DNA of 64,000 nucleotides from VAZQ01 sp045811525 (GTDB lineage Bacteria > Pseudomonadota > Alphaproteobacteria > Rhizobiales > Xanthobacteraceae): positions 1-64,000 of the forward strand of contig JBJMTV010000042.1 in assembly GCA_045811525.1 (NCBI GenBank), written 5' to 3'. The position numbers and the translations under genes were made by a program. The notes beneath the pieces are model-generated. The model had not been told where the DNA came from and made no database searches. It was given only the letters and a program-made list of their open reading frames with translations. Below, one piece after another: positions 1 to 9,018 of this stretch. The first letter of the stretch is position 1; every line of letters starts with the position of its first letter.

Positions 1-45
1 CCAAAGATAACTATTTCTTTAACGTCGAGATCAGAACAAGACGTT

Positions 46-240
46 GAGCCCCTCGACCGCGTGCTCGGCGCGGGCCGTCACCTGCTCGCGTTGATCAACG
101 ACATCCTCGACCTCTCCAAGATCGAGGCCGGCGGATCAGATGCGACTCCGGCAGGCACTGTTGAACCTCATGAGTAACGCCAACAAGTTCACCGAAAAGA
201 GCACCCGTCACCATCGCCGCTCGCCAGGGACAGGAGAACG
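46..240 (+). pseudogene. Decayed remnant of a hybrid sensor histidine kinase
   Basis: Translation from 46 gives a typical dimerisation-domain end (LLALINDILDLSKIEAG), which covers the helix after the phosphorylated histidine. The frame is then lost. In another frame from about 139 the start of an ATPase domain appears (RLRQALLNLMSNANKFTE, the N-box), and a third frame continues with VTIAARQGQ. The kinase is therefore broken by at least two frameshifts or small deletions and is missing the phospho-accepting helix, most of the ATPase domain and any receiver domain. The intervening loop normally found between the two motifs is also missing. The piece cannot be functional. The upstream part may lie outside the window, so the full extent of the pseudogene is unknown. 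Confidence 0.75.
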
Positions 241-289
241 GCCGACCCGAACCGGACATAGGGGCCTATGACCCGCAGTGCAAAATTGC

Positions 290-420
290 TTTCCCACCCG
301 CTGACGGACCCCTGCCAATTCGATATGATCGCGCAGGACAAGAAGGTCAAGCGCGTGGCAAGCTGACCTTTATCCTCGCGCGCGATCGGAAGGCCGTCAT
401 CGAAGCAAAAGCAATCATGA
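290..420 (+). pseudogene. Probable remnant of the 3' end of aroB (3-dehydroquinate synthase)
   Basis: From about 325 the translation reads MIAQDKKVKR, then after a frame change at about 355 GKLTFILARD. The AroB C-terminal region normally has an (M)xxDKKVxxGxxxFIL segment, so both halves fit it across a frameshift. Upstream residues (LLSHPLTDP) are only loosely similar. In many Rhizobiales aroB lies directly upstream of the CNNM/hemolysin gene that starts at 455, which supports the call. That gene-order argument is from memory. Only about 130 bases remain, so an intact aroB must lie elsewhere if the organism makes aromatic amino acids. Confidence 0.5.
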
Positions 421-454
421 TCGCCACATCGGTGTCCTTCCCAGCAGGACGACG

Positions 455-1780
455 ATGACCGCCACGATTGTCAATCTGCTGCTCGCCGTATTGCTGCTTG
501 CCGCCAACGCTTTTTACGTTGCCGCGGAGTTCGCGCTTGTGAGGAGCAGGGGCTTCCGCATCAATGCCATGGCGGAACAAAACTGCTTCGGTGCCCGCCT
601 GTTGAAAAAAATGGTGGGGAACATTGAAGCGTATCTCGCATGTTGCCAGCTTGGCATCACCATGGCCTCGCTCGGCCTCGGTTGGGTCGGTGAACCAACC
701 GTTTCCGCATTCCTGCGGCCGATGCTTGTCCCGCTCGGAATGCCCGAGTCAGCCCTGCATTTCACGTCGTTCCTGATCGGATTCCTTGTGTTTTCCTCGC
801 TGCATATCGTCATCGGGGAGCAAGTGCCTAAGACTCTGGCGATCAGGGAACCGGTGCCGGTATCGCAGTGGATCGCGTATCCCCTTCACGTGTCGTTCCT
901 ACTGTTGTACCCATTGAATTGGCTCCTCAATACTGCGTCGCGCTCGATCCTGCGGATGCTTGGCGTCAGGGAATCGTCGACGCACGAAATTCTGACCGAT
1001 GTCGAGATCGAGCAGCTTGTGGAGGAGTCGGCCGAGCACGGCAACATTGAGGAGGGCCAGGCGGAATTCATCCAGAATGTATTCCGCTTTGGTGAGCTCG
1101 TCGTCTCCGACGTCATGGTCCACCGCACCGAGATGATCACCGTGTGCGCGGACGACTCGCCCGAGAAGGTGACGAACGCCGTGCTGGAAGCTGCGCGCAC
1201 GCGCGTGCCGCTGTGGAGCGGGCGGCCCGAAAACATTGTCGGAATCTTGCACGTGAAGGACATGTTGCGAGCGATCCAGGCCGCGGACGGTAATGTTGCC
1301 AAGGTCGAGCTGAAGGCGATCGCGCGGGCCCCCTGGTTCGTGCCGGACATCCGCCCGCTCTCGGAGCAGCTCAAAGCGTTCCGCCGACGCAAGACGCCCT
1401 TTGCGCTGGTCGTCGACGAATACGGCGAGGTCATGGGCTTGGTGACGCTTGAGGATATTCTCGAGGAGATCGTCGGCGACATTACCGACGAGCATGACGT
1501 CGCAGTTCCGGGCGTGCGGCCGCAGCCGGACGGATCCGTCAATGTCGATGGTGGCGTGCCGATCCGCGACCTCAACCGCGTCATGGAGTGGCAATTGCCG
1601 GACGCGGAGGCCACCACCATCGCCGGTCTGGTCATCCATGAGGCGCGCTCAATTCCTGAGCCAGGCCAGACATTCACTTTTCACGGTTTTCGCTTCCATG
1701 TCCTGCGCCGCGAGCGCAACCGGATCACGGCACTGCGGATTACCCCTTTGCTCCGCAAGCTGCCGCTCAAATCCGCCTGA
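455..1780 (+). CDS. CNNM/CorC-family membrane protein (hemolysin-like, DUF21-CBS-CorC)
   Basis: This 441-residue protein has the usual three-part layout. An N-terminal DUF21 membrane domain (about residues 1-170) contains several hydrophobic helices and the motif NAFYVAAEFALV. It is followed by a paired CBS module (about 205-330, with VSDVMVHRTEMITV and PFALVVDEYGEVMGLVTLED) and a C-terminal CorC_HlyC domain (about 345-430). Characterised relatives act in Mg2+ or Co2+ efflux at the inner membrane. The old name hemolysin is misleading. ATG 455 follows an AGGAC-type site and opens directly on the first membrane helix. The substrate cannot be read from the sequence. Length is normal for the family. 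Confidence 0.9.
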   Translation: MTATIVNLLLAVLLLAANAFYVAAEFALVRSRGFRINAMAEQNCFGARLLKKMVGNIEAYLACCQLGITMASLGLGWVGEPTVSAFLRPMLVPLGMPESALHFTSFLIGFLVFSSLHIVIGEQVPKTLAIREPVPVSQWIAYPLHVSFLLLYPLNWLLNTASRSILRMLGVRESSTHEILTDVEIEQLVEESAEHGNIEEGQAEFIQNVFRFGELVVSDVMVHRTEMITVCADDSPEKVTNAVLEAARTRVPLWSGRPENIVGILHVKDMLRAIQAADGNVAKVELKAIARAPWFVPDIRPLSEQLKAFRRRKTPFALVVDEYGEVMGLVTLEDILEEIVGDITDEHDVAVPGVRPQPDGSVNVDGGVPIRDLNRVMEWQLPDAEATTIAGLVIHEARSIPEPGQTFTFHGFRFHVLRRERNRITALRITPLLRKLPLKSA

Positions 1781-1860
1781 GCAGCCGAGGCTCACGCCTC
1801 ACCAGCAAGCCCCCCTCGTATGCCCGTCTCAGGGCGGTGCCAGGAGGGCGGACCGACGCC

Positions 1861-2136
1861 TCAACCAGAAGACTCGTCGGGGGCGAAGGCATGAATCGCG
1901 AGAGCATGCACACCGCCTGTAAGCTCACCCGAAAGTGTCTGATTGATCAGGCGATGGCGCTCCAGCCGGGTCTTTCCGCGAAACATGTCCGACACGATAT
2001 GAACCCTGAAGTGGGTCTCGCCTTCGGGCCGGTGCCCGGCATGGCCGACGTGGTTGTGCGACTCATCCACCACGTCAAGCGCCGTCGGTGCGAAAGCCTT
2101 GGTCAACTTCTGCGTGATCAGATCGCGCGTACTCAT
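1861..2136 (-). CDS. BolA family protein
   Basis: The 91-residue product begins MSTRDLITQKLTKAF and contains the BolA core with DESHNHVGHAG and THFRVHIVS, followed by RLINQTL and HALAIHAF. The histidines of the DESHxHxGH segment are typical of the class able to share a 2Fe-2S cluster with a monothiol glutaredoxin. BolA proteins act in iron-sulfur handling and in stress and envelope regulation. The gene is transcribed away from the J-domain gene at 2250, leaving about 110 bases for two divergent promoters. The length is normal. Which BolA subfamily it belongs to was not resolved. Confidence 0.9.
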   Translation of the reverse strand: MSTRDLITQKLTKAFAPTALDVVDESHNHVGHAGHRPEGETHFRVHIVSDMFRGKTRLERHRLINQTLSGELTGGVHALAIHAFAPDESSG

Positions 2137-2249
2137 CGCTGCCGAATAGCGGCACCGTCATAGGAACGTCAATCCCGGAGCGCGAATTGCGTCATTGTAC
2201 CTTGTCAAGTCTTGAATGGATTGGCGCAGCGCGCGCATACTGAGTGGTC

Positions 2250-2879
2250 ATGACTACTGACTCGCCACTGTTCGATCGCATTCGGGTCCGCCCGGACAAG
2301 GACCGCCGCCCGCGCGCGCAATGCCCGGGATGCGAATGGCCGAGCTGTACCGCGCCGGCAACGCATCGCGCTCCCAAAGGACGGCTGCGGGAAAAGGAAT
2401 ACTGGCGCTTCTGCCTTGACCATGTGCGCGAGTACAACCATGGCTACAACTTTTTCGCCGGCATGAACGCAGATGACATCGCCCGCTACCAGCGCGAGGC
2501 GATCATTGGTCATCGTCCGACATGGAAGATGGGCATGAACGGCGGCCGCGCCGCTTCACGCTCCCACTCGTCGCGGTTGCGGCCCGATTTCGGCCCCGCC
2601 GGCGATCCTTTCGAGGTGCTCCGGGAATTCGGGGCAAGCGGTGCAAACGAGAGCGGGGCTGCCAAGGCTGCCGCGCGCAGTGTCCGCAATGCCGAGCGAA
2701 AAGCACTCGATACGCTGGGCCTGGATCCGGATGCGTCGGCGCAGGAGGCGAAGGCCCGATTCAACACCTTGGTGAAGCGCCACCACCCGGATGCAAATGG
2801 CGGTGACCGCTCTTCCGAGGATAAGCTGCGCGAGATCATTCAGGCCTATAAATACCTGAAGTCAATCGGCTTTCGCTGA
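2250..2879 (+). CDS. J-domain (DnaJ-like) protein
   Basis: The product is about 209 residues with a C-terminal J domain (from about residue 150: LGLDPDASAQEAKARF, then the HPD tripeptide in KRHHPDANGG, then an IIQAYKYL helix). J domains stimulate the ATPase of DnaK-type chaperones. The N-terminal half carries cysteines and a conserved-looking segment (ARYQREAIIGHRPTW) of unknown role. This C-terminal placement differs from true DnaJ. ATG 2250 is preferred over GTG 2244 because most relatives begin close to MTTDSP. The gene precedes cobS with a 181-base gap, an order that recurs in Rhizobiales, but no functional link to cobalamin is known to me. Confidence 0.88.
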   Translation: MTTDSPLFDRIRVRPDKDRRPRAQCPGCEWPSCTAPATHRAPKGRLREKEYWRFCLDHVREYNHGYNFFAGMNADDIARYQREAIIGHRPTWKMGMNGGRAASRSHSSRLRPDFGPAGDPFEVLREFGASGANESGAAKAAARSVRNAERKALDTLGLDPDASAQEAKARFNTLVKRHHPDANGGDRSSEDKLREIIQAYKYLKSIGFR

Positions 2880-3060
2880 TCCGGCGGCGCCCAGCGGTTG
2901 CGCCGCTGGGGCGGCATCGCTATTTCAATAGTACCAGTTTCGCCGATCCGGCTGGCTTTCGCTGGCGACGGGCGTTCTGCTAAAATTGTCGGTGGAATCC
3001 AAGACCGCTCGCCATCGACCGAATGCGGGTCTCGGTCGCGCCCGAGACCACGGAGGTTCA

Positions 3061-4050
3061 ATGATCGCTCCCGTCCAACAGGAGACCGCCGGGCTGCCCG
3101 ACATGAAGGTGTCGGTCCGGCAGGTGTTCGGCTTCGACAGCGACATGGAGGTGCCGGCCTACTCGGAGGCCGAAGAGCACGTGCCCGATGTCGACACCGA
3201 CTATCGCTTCGACAAGCCGACGACGCTCGCCATTCTTGCGGGCTTCGCCAAGAACCGGCGCGTGATCGTCACCGGGTACCACGGCACCGGCAAGTCGACG
3301 CATGTCGAGCAGGTCGCCGCTCGCCTGAACTGGCCATGCGTGCGCGTCAACCTTGACAGCCACATCAGCCGTATCGACCTGATCGGTAAGGACGCCATCG
3401 TCATTCGCGATGGCCTGCAGGTGACGGAGTTCCGCGACGGCATCCTGCCCTGGGCGTATCAGCACAATGTCGCGCTCTGCTTTGACGAGTATGATGCCGG
3501 ACGTCCTGACGTGATGTTCGTCATTCAGCGCGTGCTGGAATCATCCGGCCGCCTCACGCTGCTCGACCAGAGCCGCGTGATCCGGCCGCACCCGGCTTTC
3601 CGTCTGTTCGCAACCGCGAATACTGTCGGGCTCGGCGATACGTCCGGGCTCTATCACGGCACGCAGCAGATCAATCAGGCGCAGATGGATCGTTGGTCGA
3701 TCGTGACCACGCTCAATTATCTGCCGCATGACAACGAGGTTGAAATCGTGTTGGCCAAGGCCAAGCACTACCGGACCGACCAGGGCCGCGACATCGTCAG
3801 CAAGATGGTGCGTGTCGCCGATCTCACCCGCAACGCTTTCATGAACGGCGATCTTTCCACCGTGATGAGCCCGCGCACGGTCATCACCTGGGCGGAGAAT
3901 GCCGAGATCTTCAAGGACGTGGGCTTCGCGTTCCGGCTCACGTTCGTCAACAAGTGTGACGAGCTGGAGCGGCCGATCGTGGCCGAGTTCTATCAGCGCT
4001 GTTTCGGGACAGAATTGCCGGAATCCTCGGTGAATGTCGCCTTGAGCTGA
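3061..4050 (+). CDS. cobS: Cobaltochelatase AAA+ subunit CobS
   Basis: CobS is the AAA+ ATPase partner of CobT. The CobS-CobT complex powers CobN in inserting cobalt into hydrogenobyrinate a,c-diamide in the aerobic cobalamin pathway. The 329-residue product has a Walker A motif (GYHGTGKS, residues 72-79), Walker B (ALCFDEYDAG) and a sensor region (LFATANTVGLGDTSG). The region MKVSVRQVFGFDSDMEVPAYS is typical of the family N-terminus. Longer starts are possible, but ATG 3061 has a GGAGGT site six bases upstream and gives the normal family length. cobT follows after 25 bases, probably in one operon. cobN is not in the window. Confidence 0.95.
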   Translation: MIAPVQQETAGLPDMKVSVRQVFGFDSDMEVPAYSEAEEHVPDVDTDYRFDKPTTLAILAGFAKNRRVIVTGYHGTGKSTHVEQVAARLNWPCVRVNLDSHISRIDLIGKDAIVIRDGLQVTEFRDGILPWAYQHNVALCFDEYDAGRPDVMFVIQRVLESSGRLTLLDQSRVIRPHPAFRLFATANTVGLGDTSGLYHGTQQINQAQMDRWSIVTTLNYLPHDNEVEIVLAKAKHYRTDQGRDIVSKMVRVADLTRNAFMNGDLSTVMSPRTVITWAENAEIFKDVGFAFRLTFVNKCDELERPIVAEFYQRCFGTELPESSVNVALS

Positions 4051-4075
4051 AGAGCCCAGCGCGCCTGGACAAGAC

Positions 4076-5962
4076 ATGTCCTCCAACACGAAAGTGAAAA
4101 GCACTGGCAAGGAGAGCCCGACCGAGCCGTTCAAACGAGCGGTGAGCGGCTGCCTGCGCGCGATTGCGCGCAAGCCCGATCTCGAAGTGTCGTTCGCTGC
4201 CGAGCGGCCGGGCATGGTCGGTGGCAAGGCGCGCTTGCCGGAGCCGCCGCGCAAGCTGTCCTCAGCCGAGGCTGCGATCGTGCGCGGCCATGCCGATGCC
4301 ATCGCGCTGAAGCTTGCCTGCCATGACCCCACCGTGCACCGCAAGCTGGTGCCCGGCGGCCAGCAGGCGCGCGCCGTGTTCGACGCCGTCGAACAGGCGC
4401 GCGTCGAGGCCATCGGGGCGCGGCGCATGGCGGGAGTGGCCGACAATCTGTCGGCCATGCTCGACGACCGGTTTCATCGCGGCAAGTTCGACGACGTCAC
4501 GGACCGTGCCGATGCGCCGCTCGAGGAGGCGGTCGCCCTTATGGTACGGGAACGGTTGACCGGACGGGCACCGCCGGCCGCAGCGCGCAAGCTGGTGGAG
4601 CTCTGGCGCCCGCTGATCGAGGATCGTGCCGGGCGTGATCTCGATCGGCTCAACCGGTTGATCGAGCAGCAGGCGCGCTTCGGTGATGCGATTCACGACC
4701 TGCTTGATGCTCTCGACATGGGCGAGGACCGCTCGACCGACTCCGACGAGGAGGAGGGTGAGGAGGGCGAGCAGGACCGCAAGGAGGAATCGGGCGAGGA
4801 AGGCGAAGGGACGGAATCCGACGATACGCAGACCCGAGTCGAGGAGGCGGATGCATCGGGCGATGACATGTCGGACGCTTCATCCGAGGCCGCAGAAGCG
4901 CAATCCGCCGAGATGGCGGACGATGCGGAAATGGGCGACTCCGAGGCGCCGGCCGAGCCGCGCCGCCCGCGGCGGCATGGGCAGAACGAGCCGCGTGGTC
5001 CGGACTACCGGCCGTTCGTTGCCAGATACGACGAGATGGTGCCTGCGGAGGAGTTGTGCGAGCCCGAGGAGCTCGACCGGCTGCGTGGCTATCTCGACAA
5101 ACAGCTCTCGCACTTGCAAGGCGTCGTGGCGCGGCTCGCCAATCGGTTGCAGCGGCGTCTGATGGCGCAGCAGAACCGGGCTTGGGAGTTCGATCTCGAG
5201 GAAGGGATACTCGATCCTGCGCGGCTTTCGCGCATCGTCGTGGACCCGCTGCATCCGCTGTCGTTCAAGCGCGAGAAGGACACCACGTTCCGCGACACCG
5301 TGGTGACGCTTCTGCTCGACAATTCCGGCTCAATGCGCGGCCGGCCAATCACCGTCGCTGCGACCTGCGCGGACATCCTGGCGCGAACGCTCGAGCGCTG
5401 CGGCGTGAAGGTCGAGATTCTCGGCTTCACTACCCGCGCCTGGAAAGGCGGCCAGTCGCGCGAGGCTTGGCTGGCCGCCGGCAAGCCACCCAATCCAGGC
5501 CGGCTCAATGATCTGCGGCACATCATCTACAAGTCCGCCGACTCGCCCTGGCGTCGGTCGCGCAAGAATCTCGGCTTGATGATGCGTGAAGGCCTGCTCA
5601 AGGAAAATATCGATGGCGAGGCGCTCGACTGGGCGCATCGGCGGCTGCTCGCTCGCACGGAGCAGCGTCGCATTCTGATGATGATCTCGGATGGCGCCCC
5701 CGTTGACGATTCGACCCTGTCGGTGAACCCGGGAAACTATCTCGAGCGTCATCTGCGGTGGGTCATCGAGGAGATCGAGACGCGCTCGCCGGTCGAGCTG
5801 ATTGCGATCGGCATCGGCCACGACGTGACCCGTTATTATCGGCGTGCCGTCACCATTGTGGATGCCGAGGAGCTCGGCGGAGTGATGACAGAGAAGCTCG
5901 CCGAGCTCTTCGATGAGGAGGCGCCGCCTGAGCCGCAGCGCGTGCGCAGGCACCACGCGTGA
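4076..5962 (+). CDS. cobT: Cobaltochelatase subunit CobT
   Basis: This 628-residue protein is the CobT partner of CobS. A helical N-terminal part (about 1-210) is followed by a very acidic Glu/Asp/Ser-rich stretch (about 215-295) and a C-terminal von Willebrand A domain. The VWA metal site is visible as LLLDNSGSMRGRPI near residue 415 (DxSxS motif), with a second acidic segment MMISDGAPVDD near 540. The length matches known CobT proteins. The downstream gene starts within the stop codon (GTGA overlap at 5959), so it may be translationally coupled. The acidic linker is a family feature. Confidence 0.95.
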   Translation: MSSNTKVKSTGKESPTEPFKRAVSGCLRAIARKPDLEVSFAAERPGMVGGKARLPEPPRKLSSAEAAIVRGHADAIALKLACHDPTVHRKLVPGGQQARAVFDAVEQARVEAIGARRMAGVADNLSAMLDDRFHRGKFDDVTDRADAPLEEAVALMVRERLTGRAPPAAARKLVELWRPLIEDRAGRDLDRLNRLIEQQARFGDAIHDLLDALDMGEDRSTDSDEEEGEEGEQDRKEESGEEGEGTESDDTQTRVEEADASGDDMSDASSEAAEAQSAEMADDAEMGDSEAPAEPRRPRRHGQNEPRGPDYRPFVARYDEMVPAEELCEPEELDRLRGYLDKQLSHLQGVVARLANRLQRRLMAQQNRAWEFDLEEGILDPARLSRIVVDPLHPLSFKREKDTTFRDTVVTLLLDNSGSMRGRPITVAATCADILARTLERCGVKVEILGFTTRAWKGGQSREAWLAAGKPPNPGRLNDLRHIIYKSADSPWRRSRKNLGLMMREGLLKENIDGEALDWAHRRLLARTEQRRILMMISDGAPVDDSTLSVNPGNYLERHLRWVIEEIETRSPVELIAIGIGHDVTRYYRRAVTIVDAEELGGVMTEKLAELFDEEAPPEPQRVRRHHA

Positions 5963-7020
5963 GCGGGCCCGTTGCGCAGGCGCTTCGCAACGGGGCGCCA
6001 GCGCAGAGTGCGGCAGTTTTCGCGGCTATCCTGATTGCGGTCGTCCTTGCCCTGTCAGTCTCGCGCGTGGCTGTCCACGCCGAGCCGGCGACGGCCACGG
6101 CCATTGAGGTACAGGCGCAGCCTCTGTCCGCATTCGACATTCGCGACCCGTCGCGGCGAAGCTTCGGGTTGTTGGAGTTTCGTGGCGGGCTCGTGCTGCG
6201 CTCGAGGTTCAAACATTTCGGTGGCATCTCGGCCATTCGAGTGGCTGCGGACGGGATGCAATTCATTGGCTTGAGCGACAAGGGTTGGTGGTTGCGCGGG
6301 CGTATCGTCTACGATGGCAACCGGCCGAGCGGGGTGGCGGACGCGGAGATGGCGCCTCTGCTCGGTGCAGACGGGCGGCCACTGGCGGCGCATGGCTGGT
6401 ACGACAGCGAGGCAATCGCGGAGGACGGCGGAACGCTCTACGTCGCGATCGAGCGCGTGCATCAGATCGTCCGCTTCAACTACGCCAAGGACGGGCTCTC
6501 CGCCCGCGCGCAGCCGATCGCCTCGCCGGCGGCGCTGCGGTCGTTGCCCAGCAATCGCGGTATTGAGGCCCTGGTGTTCGTGCCAAAGGGGTTGCCGCTG
6601 GCCGGAACCTTGATTGCCATTTCCGAGCGCGGCCTTGATCGCTCAGGCGATCTCATGGCCTTCCTGATTGGTGGACGCACGCCCGGAACATTCGCGGTGA
6701 AGCGCAGCGCCGACTTCGACGTGAGTGACGCCGCACTGTTGCCGAGTGGCGATCTCTTGATCCTCGAGCGGAAATTCAGCTGGACCCGCGGTCTGAACGT
6801 GCGTCTGCGGCGCATCGCGGTCGCTGACATCAAGCGTAATGCGCTGGTCGATGGAAGCGTCCTGTTTGAAGCCGATCTCGCCTATGAGATCGACAACATG
6901 GAGGGCCTCAGCGTGCATCGTACGGCCGAGGGAGAAACCGTGCTCACGCTCATCTCGGACGACAACTTTTCCATGATCCAGCGCACACTGCTGCTGCAGT
7001 TCACGCTTGCAGAACCGTGA
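5959..7020 (+). CDS. Esterase-like activity of phytase family protein, exported
   Basis: The 353-residue product has an N-terminal hydrophobic segment (AAVFAAILIAVVLALSVS) ending near VAVHAEP, which fits an export signal or anchor. The rest resembles the phytase-like esterase family: beta-propeller-like repeats with LEFRGGLVLRSRFKHFGGIS, FIGLSDKGWW, HGWYDSEAIAEDG, NRGIEALVF and a closing NMEGLSVHR and SDDNF. The residues SEAIA and NxEGL are common in the family. Substrate is unknown, and the phytase name is only a homology label. The GTG start overlaps the cobT stop by four bases. The 3' end converges on rpmB with a three-base gap. Confidence 0.8.
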   Translation: MSGPVAQALRNGAPAQSAAVFAAILIAVVLALSVSRVAVHAEPATATAIEVQAQPLSAFDIRDPSRRSFGLLEFRGGLVLRSRFKHFGGISAIRVAADGMQFIGLSDKGWWLRGRIVYDGNRPSGVADAEMAPLLGADGRPLAAHGWYDSEAIAEDGGTLYVAIERVHQIVRFNYAKDGLSARAQPIASPAALRSLPSNRGIEALVFVPKGLPLAGTLIAISERGLDRSGDLMAFLIGGRTPGTFAVKRSADFDVSDAALLPSGDLLILERKFSWTRGLNVRLRRIAVADIKRNALVDGSVLFEADLAYEIDNMEGLSVHRTAEGETVLTLISDDNFSMIQRTLLLQFTLAEP

Positions 7021-7023
7021 GGT

Positions 7024-7311
7024 TTAGGCGGCGGCGCGCGTCTTTTGCACCTGACGCTTGAGCTCGAGCGCCTTGCGCGAGAGCTCCTCGTCTTTTGCCT
7101 TCATGAGAAAGGAGTCGAGACCGCCCCGGTGATCCACGGTCTTGAGCGCGTTGGCACAGATACGCAGCCGCACCGAGCGGCCGAGCGCGTCGGAGATGAG
7201 CGTCACGTTCAGCAGATTTGGTAGGAAACGTCGCTTGGTCTTGATATTCGAGTGGCTGACCTTGTGCCCGACTTGTGCCTTCTTGCCGGTCAATTCGCAT
7301 CGTCGCGACAT
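7024..7311 (-). CDS. rpmB: 50S ribosomal protein bL28
   Basis: The 95-residue product begins MSRRCELTGKKAQVGHKVSH, the standard start of bL28, and continues with NIKTKRRFLPNL and RICANALKTVDHRGG. Length fits the alphaproteobacterial form, which is longer at the C-terminus than the E. coli protein. It is a structural protein of the large ribosomal subunit. A GAGG site lies upstream of ATG 7311. The gene stands alone, convergent with the phytase-like gene and divergent from the DUF3108 gene. Confidence 0.97.
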   Translation of the reverse strand: MSRRCELTGKKAQVGHKVSHSNIKTKRRFLPNLLNVTLISDALGRSVRLRICANALKTVDHRGGLDSFLMKAKDEELSRKALELKRQVQKTRAAA

Positions 7312-7617
7312 GGCTGAACCTCGAGGAAATTGCTTGTGTGCGGAGCAGCCGCGGCGACTGCGTTCAAGCGGAACGGGCCTGGATCGCTGTTCGCTTGCGC
7401 GGAGCTATACGGAGCGCGGGAAAACGCGTCAAGCGCCGACGCTGGCTTTCAGGCAGCGCCGCCGCCGGAGCGTGCCGCGGAACTCACGCGCGGAGCGTTG
7501 CCTTGTTCGGGTCATGATGCCGCGGCAAGCGTGACAGGCAGCAGACCAACGCCGACCAGCCTTGGCCCGCTTACAGGGACGCTGTCCGTGGCGCCACACC
7601 GGCAAATTCGCCATGCC
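7312..7617. other. Gap between divergent rpmB and DUF3108 genes
   Basis: The 306 bases between the two divergent genes hold no convincing gene. An open frame runs through most of it in the DUF3108 frame, but its composition looks non-coding and it precedes any signal peptide. It should contain the rpmB promoter and the promoter of the DUF3108 gene. No clear operator was seen. Confidence 0.5.
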
Positions 7618-8442
7618 ATGCTCATTGGCGCCGCAGCGCTGGTGCTGTCGCTGAGCGACGGCGCCTGCAGTCTCGGCATGGCCCAAGGAAAGCTCGACGC
7701 GCGCTACGTCGTCACCCTCGGGGGCCTCGCCGTCGGCCGCGGTAGCTGGGCCGTCGACATCGGCGATGATCACTTCAGCACAACGGCGAGCGGTGCGACG
7801 GCCGGGTTGATGCGGGTATTCGCCAGCGGCCAAGGCCAGAGTGCGGCGCGCGGCACGGTGTCGGGCGGCCAGCTCATCCCGGCAAGCTATACGTCAAGCA
7901 TCAGCACCGATCAGAAATACGACGAGGTGCGCATGTCGCTCAACGCGGGGAGCGTGAAGGAATTCGTCGCCGAGCCGCCGAATACCCCGAGCCCCAATCG
8001 CGTCCCGCTGACGGAAGCCCATCGCCGCGGCGTGTCCGATCCAATCACTGCCGCGCTGCTGCGCGTTCCCGGGATGGGTGACCTGTTCGTTCCACAAGCA
8101 TGCCAGCGCAAGCTTGCCGTGTTCGACGGACGCATGCGCTACGACCTTCAGCTCTCGTTCAAGCGCCTGGAGCGTGTGCGGGCCGAGAAGGGCTATCAGG
8201 GGACGGCGCTTGTCTGCGGCCTGCAGTTTATTCCCATTGCCGGACACATGCCGGATCGTGCCGCCATCAAGTACATTGCAGAGTTGCGCGACATAGAAGT
8301 GTGGGCGGCCCCGATTGCCGGAACACGGGTTATGGCCCCTTATCGGGTGTCATTCCCGACGCCGATCGGTACAGGGGTGATGCAGGCAACCCAGTTTCTA
8401 TCTGTGCCGCACCCGAGCAAAACGACGGCGACCACGCAGTGA
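7618..8442 (+). CDS. DUF3108 domain-containing exported protein
   Basis: The product from ATG 7618 is 274 residues. It opens with a signal peptide (MLIGAAALVLSLSDGACS, cleavage probably near MAQG), followed by the DUF3108 pattern LDARYVVTLGGLAVGRGSW and FAGQGQS-like repeats. The end resembles the family with YRVSFPTPIGTGVMQATQF. The family is periplasmic and of unknown function, with a beta-rich fold related to LolA-type proteins in my reading. The frame stays open upstream to 7330, and GTG 7588 is a second possible start, but ATG 7618 puts the signal peptide at the front. It is near rpmB in many Rhizobiales (from memory). Confidence 0.8.
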   Translation: MLIGAAALVLSLSDGACSLGMAQGKLDARYVVTLGGLAVGRGSWAVDIGDDHFSTTASGATAGLMRVFASGQGQSAARGTVSGGQLIPASYTSSISTDQKYDEVRMSLNAGSVKEFVAEPPNTPSPNRVPLTEAHRRGVSDPITAALLRVPGMGDLFVPQACQRKLAVFDGRMRYDLQLSFKRLERVRAEKGYQGTALVCGLQFIPIAGHMPDRAAIKYIAELRDIEVWAAPIAGTRVMAPYRVSFPTPIGTGVMQATQFLSVPHPSKTTATTQ

Positions 8443-9018
8443 TCGTCCGGCAAAGCCGCCGCGCGACCTCGTTTACAATTTGCGCGTGAGGGCAGCACTG
8501 CCGAGCCTCGCAAACCGCATTGTTGGTGCCACACGGGCGAGGTACCCACCACATCTAGCCGGGAACGAAGCCGAACACGGCGCGAGTCACTGATTCGGCC
8601 GCGTTTTGTTCGAGACTCGTTCCATACGTTAAAGAGTGGAGGCGCCGGAGCAGCATACCGTCACAAAGTGACACAACGCGACGGCGAGCGGCTTCGCTTT
8701 TGCAAGGCCGAGTGCAATGGCTCGCGCCGCGGAGCGCTGATGTGAGGGCACGATGTCATCTGGGCCTTTCGTCAGCGCCCCCCTGCCGCAAAGCTCGGCC
8801 CGGTACTATGTGAGCATCGTTTGCGGGGGTGGGCGGAAGCCGATATCTTCTCTGCACGGCGCCAGCGCGCGGCTCGAGGCACCCTCTTGGCAATGACGGG
8901 ATAAGCGTGGTGCGCCGCTCTCCGGCCATAGCGGACCTCGCTCAGCTGAGCCCGACCGACGGACAGCGTTGCCGCGATCCAAGCTTTAAAGACCGACAGT
9001 TCTCGTTCGAGTGACGCG
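8443..9018. other. 576-base gene-free region
   Basis: No coding frame here has a convincing start, ribosome binding site or protein motif. The region contains a perfect short palindrome GTCAC-AAA-GTGAC at 8660-8672, which could be an operator but has no assigned regulator. It otherwise probably holds the promoter of the helicase gene and sequence left after gene loss. I see no RNA gene. Confidence 0.5.

Noticed and set aside
3541..4458. A 305-codon minus-strand frame across the end of cobS and the start of cobT
   Set aside because: It crosses two well-supported genes, and the translation shows no domain.
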